Assembly (NCBI GenBank): GCA_002407645.1
Contig: DHNU01000064.1
Coordinates: 409-12,120, forward strand
DNA length: 11,712 nt
Direction: 5' to 3'
DNA from: Ruminococcaceae bacterium UBA5408
Lineage (GTDB): Bacteria; Bacillota; Clostridia; Oscillospirales; Acutalibacteraceae
The position numbers were made by a program, and so were the translations under genes. Every line of letters starts with the position of its first letter. Positions within the stretch are counted from its first letter, which is position 1. Under the pieces are notes generated by a model. It ran no database searches, was not told the origin of the DNA, and was given only the letters and a program-made list of their open reading frames with translations. Positions 7,972 through 11,712 of the stretch are shown here, piece by piece.

Positions 7972-8817
7972 TTAAAGTACAATAGGCATTAGTTGAACAA
8001 GAAAATATACAAAAGGCGCTTCGAAAATGACGCTGTCAAAACGATCCAATATTCCGCCATGACCGGGGATTATCTCTCCAAAGTCCTTAATGTGACAGCT
8101 TCGTTTAATAAGAGAAAAGCTTAAATCGCCCAAAATTGACATAATAGTTCCGAAAAAGCCTATTATAAAAAGTGTTACGTAAGAAATATCAACACTATAT
8201 TCATAATATACAGTGTGAAAAATGTATCCAAACACAATCATAGCGATTATGTTTAAAACAAAACCACCTATTACCCCTTCAATTGTCTTTTTGGGACTTA
8301 TACCAGGGCACAGCTTATGTTTTCCACAAAGGCTACCTGCAAAATATGCGCCGGTGTCCGCAATCCACGCTGAAAAGATTGCAATTATTACATAAAACAT
8401 ACCATGCGAACCGCCAAATGTTCTTAAATTAATAATAGTTCCGAGCGCACTGGGTATTAATAAAGACATACTGTAAATTACACCGACTTCTCTAAAAGTA
8501 AGAAACTTATGATAAAAAATCAATGCACCAAATATTACAACTGTGTATGCAAAATACGCTGCCTGTTGAACTATATTAAGCTGTTTTTGCTGAGATATAA
8601 AAAGAGGTATCAGCGGATAAATTGCTGAAAAGACTATACTTGGTACAATCAAAACACAATTTTTCGCTAACCCCAAAGCAGATATTATTTCATAGACAGC
8701 TAACGCTGAAACAAGCGATATTGCAATGTTTAAAGCAGTCGGAAATGAATCATTAAATACCACAATCGCCGATAAAAAGATTAAAAGAGTAATTCCCGAA
8801 GCGACTCTCTCTTTCAA
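7972..8817 (-). CDS. cdsA: Phosphatidate cytidylyltransferase (CDP-diacylglycerol synthase)
   Basis: An integral membrane enzyme that makes CDP-diacylglycerol from phosphatidic acid and CTP, the branch point to all membrane phospholipids. The 281-residue protein has about eight hydrophobic helices. The conserved WIADTGAYFAGSLCGKHK (151-168) and SPKKTIEG (174-181) are followed by the family signature SLIKR(x)4KDFGEIIPGHGGILDRFD (235-261), with D259 and D261 at the usual positions. The start is TTG at 8817, directly abutting the uppS stop (TAA-TTG), with GGAGGGG a few bases upstream inside the uppS 3' end, so translation is probably coupled to uppS. No internal ATG gives a complete first helix. 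Confidence 0.96.
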   Translation of the reverse strand: MKERVASGITLLIFLSAIVVFNDSFPTALNIAISLVSALAVYEIISALGLAKNCVLIVPSIVFSAIYPLIPLFISQQKQLNIVQQAAYFAYTVVIFGALIFYHKFLTFREVGVIYSMSLLIPSALGTIINLRTFGGSHGMFYVIIAIFSAWIADTGAYFAGSLCGKHKLCPGISPKKTIEGVIGGFVLNIIAMIVFGYIFHTVYYEYSVDISYVTLFIIGFFGTIMSILGDLSFSLIKRSCHIKDFGEIIPGHGGILDRFDSVIFEAPFVYFLVQLMPIVL

Positions 8818-9525
8818 TTAAACCCCTCCAAAACGCCTGTTGCGGTTAACATAATCGTCCAACGCACGGTCTAAATCTTTTGGCTTAAAATCAGGCCATA
8901 GGATATCCATAACTACATATTCCGTATAAGCTGACTGCCACAATAAAAAATTCGAAATGCGTTCTTCGCCGCTTGGTCTTATAATCAAGTCAGGGTCAGG
9001 CTGTCCGGCTGTATAAAGCCTTTGAGAAATAGAATCTTGATTAATCTCCTCAGGTTTTAATACCCCTTTTTGTATATCATAGGCCAATTGTTTAACTGCA
9101 TATGTTATTTCCGCACGTCCGCCGTAGTTCATAGCAATGTTAAGTACCATTCCTGTTCTATTTTCAGAAACTTTTTCTGTCTCCTTTATCAGCTCTTGAA
9201 GAACAGGCGGAAATACTGAAACATCTCCGATAAACCGAACTTTTATATTTTCATTTAAAAAATCTCGTAGTGCTTCTTCCAAATATTGTTTAAACAATTT
9301 CATTAAGGAATTTATTTCCTCGGTAGGACGTTTCCAGTTCTCAGTTGAAAAAGCATATATAGTTAAATACTTTATTCCTATTGAACTGCAGTAACGGGTT
9401 ATTTTTTTAAAAACAGCCGCGCCCACTGTGTGACCGGCAGAGCGGGGTAACCCCCGCTTTTTCGCCCACCGGCCATTGCCGTCCATTATAATTCCGATAT
9501 GTTTAGGCAGATATTTTTGTTCCAT
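8818..9525 (-). CDS. uppS: Isoprenyl transferase (undecaprenyl diphosphate synthase)
   Basis: A cis-prenyltransferase that extends farnesyl diphosphate with isopentenyl units to C55 undecaprenyl diphosphate, the lipid carrier for peptidoglycan and other wall polymers. The 235-residue protein has the catalytic HIGIIMDGNGRWAKKRG (9-25, D15), SAGHTVG (29-35), YAFSTENWKRP (57-67), NYGGRAEI (133-140) and DLIIRPSGEERISNFLLWQ (179-197), with R183, R189 and S191 for diphosphate binding. The C-terminus is the usual RNRRFGGV. The start is ATG at 9525, and its AGGA ribosome binding site overlaps the TAG stop of frr. Chain length cannot be read from sequence; C55 is inferred from the family and the single-copy operon context. 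Confidence 0.97.
   Translation of the reverse strand: MEQKYLPKHIGIIMDGNGRWAKKRGLPRSAGHTVGAAVFKKITRYCSSIGIKYLTIYAFSTENWKRPTEEINSLMKLFKQYLEEALRDFLNENIKVRFIGDVSVFPPVLQELIKETEKVSENRTGMVLNIAMNYGGRAEITYAVKQLAYDIQKGVLKPEEINQDSISQRLYTAGQPDPDLIIRPSGEERISNFLLWQSAYTEYVVMDILWPDFKPKDLDRALDDYVNRNRRFGGV
9441..9462 (+). other. Terminator-like hairpin on the plus strand inside uppS
   Basis: Read on the plus strand, AGCGGGG (9441-9447), a TAAC loop and CCCCGCT (9452-9458) form a perfect 7-bp GC-rich stem that runs straight into five T residues (9458-9462). This is the layout of an intrinsic terminator, but antisense to uppS. On the sense strand the hairpin has no T tract. The bases also encode the conserved KKRGLPRSAG segment, so coding constraint alone may explain it. 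Confidence 0.4.
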
Positions 9526-9534
9526 TATTTTTTC

Positions 9535-10089
9535 CTATATTTCCATAATTTCCTTTTGTTTTTTTTCTAAAAGTATATCAATCTGTTTACATGAGTTATC
9601 TGTTACATCCTGAATTTTCTTTTCAGCTTGTTTTACATCATCTTCTGAAAGGCCTTCATTTTTCTTCATTGATTTTATTTTTTCAATACCATCACGGCGA
9701 ATAGAACGAATCTTAATTTTACGCTCTTCAGCCATTTTACTTATTTCCTTTGCTAAATCACGGCGTCTTTCTTCAGTAAGCGGTGGAAAAGTAATTCTGA
9801 TTATCTTTCCGTCACTCTGAGGGTTTATTCCAATATCAGATGCCTGAATAGCCTTTTCAATATCTTTGCAAACTGAAATATCCCATGGCTGAATTGTTAA
9901 AACACGTGCTTCTGTAACAGATACTGCGGCAAGCTGGTTAATTGCGGTAGGTGCACCGTAATAATCCACTTTAACCTTATCCAAAACCGCCGGGTTTGCT
10001 CTTCCGGCTCGGATTGATGCAAATTCACCTTCCAATGCATCAATACTCTTTTTCATACGCTTTTTTGAGTTTTCCAATATTTCTTTCAT
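9535..10089 (-). CDS. frr: Ribosome recycling factor
   Basis: Acts with EF-G after termination to split the ribosome from mRNA. The 184 residues match the family length exactly. They give the expected fold: a helix with FASIRAGRANPAVLDKVKVDYYG (24-45), the small beta/alpha domain with VSVTEARVLTIQPWD (56-70) and GKIIRITFPPLTEERR (94-109), and two long helices rich in Lys and Glu. The functionally important arginines of the long helix are R131-R132 (SIRRDG). The ATG at 10089 is preceded by a perfect GAGGAGG at 7 bases, embedded in the 3' end of pyrH. The gap to pyrH is two bases, so the two are co-translated. Confidence 0.98.
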   Translation of the reverse strand: MKEILENSKKRMKKSIDALEGEFASIRAGRANPAVLDKVKVDYYGAPTAINQLAAVSVTEARVLTIQPWDISVCKDIEKAIQASDIGINPQSDGKIIRITFPPLTEERRRDLAKEISKMAEERKIKIRSIRRDGIEKIKSMKKNEGLSEDDVKQAEKKIQDVTDNSCKQIDILLEKKQKEIMEI

Positions 10090-10091
10090 TA

Positions 10092-10802
10092 TTATTCCTC
10101 CTCTACAATTGTTCCAATAGATTCTCCACAGACAGCTTTAAGAATGTTGTCCGGCTTATCAATATTGAACACTAAAATCGGAATTTTATTATCTCTACAA
10201 AGCGATGCGGCTGTGCTGTCCATAACTTTAAGGTCTTTATTAAGTACATCCATAAATGATAGTGAATCATACTTTACAGCGTTGGTATTTTTCTTCGGGT
10301 CGCTGTCATAAACACCATCTACCATTGTTGCCTTTAAAATTATATCCGCATCTATTTCCGCCGCTCTTAAAGCCGCCGCAGTATCAGTTGAGAAAAACGG
10401 ATTTCCTGTTCCACAGCCGAAAACAACAACTCTACCTTTTTCAAGATGTCTTACAGCGCGATTGCGTATATACGGCTCTGCAATTTCCTGCATTGCAATA
10501 GCGGTTTGAACACGGACTTGAAGACCAAGCTGTTCTAATGCATCAGCTACGCCGAGTGCATTTATTGTTGTTGCGAGCATTCCCATATGGTCTGCCCTTG
10601 TTCTATCCATTTTACCGCTGCTGCGGCCGCGCCAAAAATTTCCGCCACCGACAACTATTCCTATTTGAACACCCATGTCTGCGCATTCTTTAATCGGCAT
10701 GCATATTTTTAATACTGTATCAAAGTCAATACCATGTGATTGACTTCCTGCAAGAGATTCACCACTTAGTTTTAAAAGAATTCTCTTATATTTAGGTTGC
10801 AA
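10092..10802 (-). CDS. pyrH: UMP kinase (UMPK, amino acid kinase family)
   Basis: Phosphorylates UMP to UDP with ATP in the cytosol, a hexameric bacterial enzyme usually controlled by UTP and GTP. From the TTG at 10802 the protein has 236 residues, starting [15 protein letters not shown]. Motifs: KLSGE (11-15), [11 protein letters not shown] (50-60), [10 protein letters not shown] (66-75), [16 protein letters not shown] (128-143) and [13 protein letters not shown] (157-169). A longer frame begins with TTG at 10823, but nothing resembling a ribosome binding site precedes it. The shorter start has AGGGGTG about 6 bases upstream and gives the normal family N-terminus (xxPKYKRxLLKLSGE). It is the first gene of the eight-gene operon. 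The usual upstream partners rpsB and tsf are not next to it here. Confidence 0.96.
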   Translation of the reverse strand: MQPKYKRILLKLSGESLAGSQSHGIDFDTVLKICMPIKECADMGVQIGIVVGGGNFWRGRSSGKMDRTRADHMGMLATTINALGVADALEQLGLQVRVQTAIAMQEIAEPYIRNRAVRHLEKGRVVVFGCGTGNPFFSTDTAAALRAAEIDADIILKATMVDGVYDSDPKKNTNAVKYDSLSFMDVLNKDLKVMDSTAASLCRDNKIPILVFNIDKPDNILKAVCGESIGTIVEEE

Positions 10803-11134
10803 TATAAACACCCCTGTTATCAATTTATCTATATTATTCTACAATAAGGATAGTATAAAGTAAAGCCTTTCATTACTAAATAAGATATTATTGTCAATAT
10901 TTATTACTTATAATCTATTATCATTATTCATTTTTGCATTATTTAAGTAACTGCACACTTTATATTAAGTTTACTACACAATCATGAACAAAGTTTTATG
11001 TATCATAATTAAATACAATAAAAATCAAAAACTCAGCAATCACTTAACATTTTTGAGACTCTTAACCAATATTCCTACTACTTCCCCCCCCTTAACTCAT
11101 CACACAACTCATTTGATTAGATATGATAATAAAC
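10803..11134 (-). other. Intergenic region upstream of pyrH, no gene seen
   Basis: About 330 very AT-rich bases between the terminator of the small membrane protein gene and the pyrH start. I see no open frame with a ribosome binding site on either strand, no tRNA-like or riboswitch-like fold, and no repeat of note apart from a run of eight C (11084-11091). A doubled ATGAGTT on the minus strand lies 12 bases apart near 11095-11115. The region should carry the operon promoter. Several weak candidates occur, as expected in such AT-rich DNA. Confidence 0.6.
10852..10880 (-). promoter_or_regulatory. Candidate promoter of the pyrH-polC operon
   Basis: On the minus strand a good -10 box TATACT (10852-10857) lies 17 bases from a weak -35 TTTAGT (10875-10880), about 50 bases before the pyrH start. 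A perfect TTGACA (10892-10897) lies a little further upstream, but has no good -10 at 16 to 18 bases. Which element is used cannot be settled by reading. Confidence 0.35.
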
Positions 11135-11165
11135 CGCCCTTCTCAAAATCATTTTAAGAAGGGCG
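11135..11165 (-). terminator. Intrinsic terminator of the small membrane protein gene
   Basis: A perfect 9-bp stem CGCCCTTCT (11135-11143) / AGAAGGGCG (11157-11165) with a 13-base AT-rich loop begins 24 bases after the stop of the 93-residue gene. On the minus strand it is followed by an interrupted T-rich stretch (GTTTATTAT). The plus strand also has a short T run, so it may act in both directions. Confidence 0.8.
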
Positions 11166-11189
11166 TTTAAAATTGCTTATTTAATTATA

Positions 11190-11471
11190 TTAGTTTCGAC
11201 TTTTCCCCATTTTATATGCAAAGGCGCAGGAGATAATACAAGATATAAATAATACAGCCACAGCTATTGGAATAAGAATATTGATTGTTGTTAAACTTAA
11301 ATTAAACGGTAATGCATTGTCCGAAATAATTAATGATGTAGGTCCGTTAAAAAAGCCGTTTACTATATTGTTTATAGAATTTAATGAATAAATTAAAAAA
11401 GCAGACAGAAGTAAAGAAATAAATAAAAAGATATATAAAAATATTTTATATAATAAAGTTTTGTTTTTCAT
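11190..11471 (-). CDS. Small two-helix membrane protein of unknown function
   Basis: I do not recognise this 93-residue protein. It has a short basic N-terminus (K3, K5, K9), a first hydrophobic helix at about 7-30, a polar loop of about 30 residues (31-61) with NNIVNGFFNGP, a second helix at about 62-86 containing SCIISC, and a basic tail ending KMGKSRN. By the positive-inside rule both ends face the cytosol and the loop lies outside. The first segment could instead be a signal anchor; no cleavage site or lipobox is seen. The ATG at 11471 has a strong GGAGGG about 9 bases upstream, and a promoter and terminator flank it, so it is very likely a real single-gene unit. Composition (Ile, Leu, Ser, Asn) is like other small membrane proteins of AT-rich Firmicutes. 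No function is inferred. Confidence 0.75.
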   Translation of the reverse strand: MKNKTLLYKIFLYIFLFISLLLSAFLIYSLNSINNIVNGFFNGPTSLIISDNALPFNLSLTTINILIPIAVAVLFISCIISCAFAYKMGKSRN

Positions 11472-11497
11472 TACACTTTCCCTCCAATCAACTTAAT

Positions 11498-11525
11498 TTT
11501 TAATTAAAATAGACTTTAATTAAAG
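11498..11525. repeat. Two 12-base palindromes near the promoter of the small membrane protein gene
   Basis: TTTTAATTAAAA (11498-11509) and CTTTAATTAAAG (11514-11525) are perfect palindromes sharing the core TTTAATTAAA, with centres 16 bases apart. The second touches the predicted -10 box. They could be tandem operator sites, but AT-rich DNA makes such palindromes fairly likely by chance. Confidence 0.35.
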
Positions 11526-11552
11526 TTTATTCTTAACTGTAATAATTTTCAA
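11524..11552 (-). promoter_or_regulatory. Predicted promoter of the small membrane protein gene
   Basis: TTGAAA (11547-11552) and TAAACT (11524-11529) are separated by exactly 17 bases on the minus strand, five and four matches to consensus. The transcript would start near 11517 and give a leader of about 45 bases before the ATG at 11471. Confidence 0.5.
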
Positions 11553-11580
11553 GTAGTTATGCGAAAGAATTTCGTTAAAT

Positions 11581-11622
11581 AAAAAAATAATCACCGAATT
11601 AGCAAACACTAAATCGGTGATT
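11581..11622 (-). terminator. Intrinsic terminator of tRNA-Cys
   Basis: On the minus strand, 11 bases after the tRNA 3' end, AATCACCGA pairs with TCGGTGATT (9 bp, arms 11614-11622 and 11589-11597). After one T-T mismatch, TTAG pairs with CTAA around a 6-base loop. A run ATTTTTTT follows at 11588-11581. This is a clear Rho-independent terminator. Confidence 0.9.
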
Positions 11623-11633
11623 TTCTTCTATGT

Positions 11634-11708
11634 TGGAGGCGTCACCCAGATTTGAACTGGGGAATCAGGGTTTTGCAGACCCATGCCTTACCGCTTGGCT
11701 ATGACGCC
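11634..11708 (-). tRNA. tRNA-Cys (anticodon GCA), CCA end encoded
   Basis: The minus strand folds into a full cloverleaf: acceptor stem GGCGTCA/TGACGCC (7 bp), D arm GCC/GGC, anticodon arm TGGGT-CTGCAAA-ACCCT with anticodon GCA, a short variable loop GATTC, and T arm CCCAG-TTCAAAT-CTGGG. The discriminator is T, the known identity base for cysteine tRNA, followed by an encoded CCA (11634-11636). The total length is 75 bases with CCA. The 5' end lies four bases from the window edge, so its promoter and any upstream tRNA neighbours are not visible. Confidence 0.98.
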
Positions 11709-11712
11709 AAAA

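Noticed and set aside
10852..10897. TTGACA at 10892-10897 as -35 partner of TATACT at 10852-10857
   Set aside because: The two boxes are 34 bases apart, twice the allowed spacing, and no good -10 hexamer lies 16 to 18 bases from TTGACA.
11041..11075. Tiny TTG-started frame after the G-rich tract on the minus strand, a possible leader peptide
   Set aside because: Nine codons, no regulatory codons or nearby attenuator hairpin, and a start codon with poor spacing to the G run.

Overview
The window looks like a core chromosomal segment of a low-GC Gram-positive bacterium, most likely a member of the Clostridia. The clues are a Gram-positive PolC-type replicative polymerase with its built-in exonuclease, strong GGAGG-type ribosome binding sites, AT-rich spacers, the gene order pyrH-frr-uppS-cdsA-dxr-rseP-ispG-polC (typical of Clostridia), and a HisZ-type histidine gene. 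Genus cannot be fixed from the sequence. Every gene lies on the minus strand, so the story reads from the right end to the left.

Right end (about 11.1-11.7 kb): a complete tRNA-Cys(GCA) with encoded CCA and its own terminator, then a monocistronic 93-residue two-helix membrane protein of unknown function with its own promoter, ribosome binding site and terminator. A spacer of roughly 330 bases follows. It holds no convincing gene but must contain the promoter of the next operon.

Middle (10.8 kb down to 288): eight tightly packed genes that look like one transcription unit. They are UMP kinase (pyrH), ribosome recycling factor (frr), undecaprenyl diphosphate synthase (uppS), CDP-diacylglycerol synthase (cdsA), DXP reductoisomerase (dxr), site-2 intramembrane protease (rseP), the Fe-S enzyme HMBPP synthase (ispG) and DNA polymerase III alpha (polC). 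Gaps run from a 1-base overlap to 45 bases, with no terminator between genes. The set links nucleotide supply and translation recycling to envelope lipid synthesis: dxr and ispG are two MEP-pathway steps towards isoprenoids, uppS turns isoprenoids into the undecaprenyl carrier, and cdsA makes the phospholipid precursor. The replicative polymerase sits at the end. Three genes (pyrH, cdsA, polC) use TTG starts, and rseP appears to start at ATT.

Left end (1-291): a new unit begins with hisZ, the HisRS-like regulatory subunit of ATP phosphoribosyltransferase, cut by the window edge. Its predicted promoter has a consensus -35 box that contains the polC stop codon, and an inverted repeat lies over the -10 box as a candidate operator.

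I found no mobile element, CRISPR array or obvious new multi-gene system. The points worth a second look are small: the ATT start of rseP, the hisZ promoter/operator, a terminator-like hairpin inside hisZ, an antisense terminator-like hairpin inside uppS, and the small orphan membrane protein.
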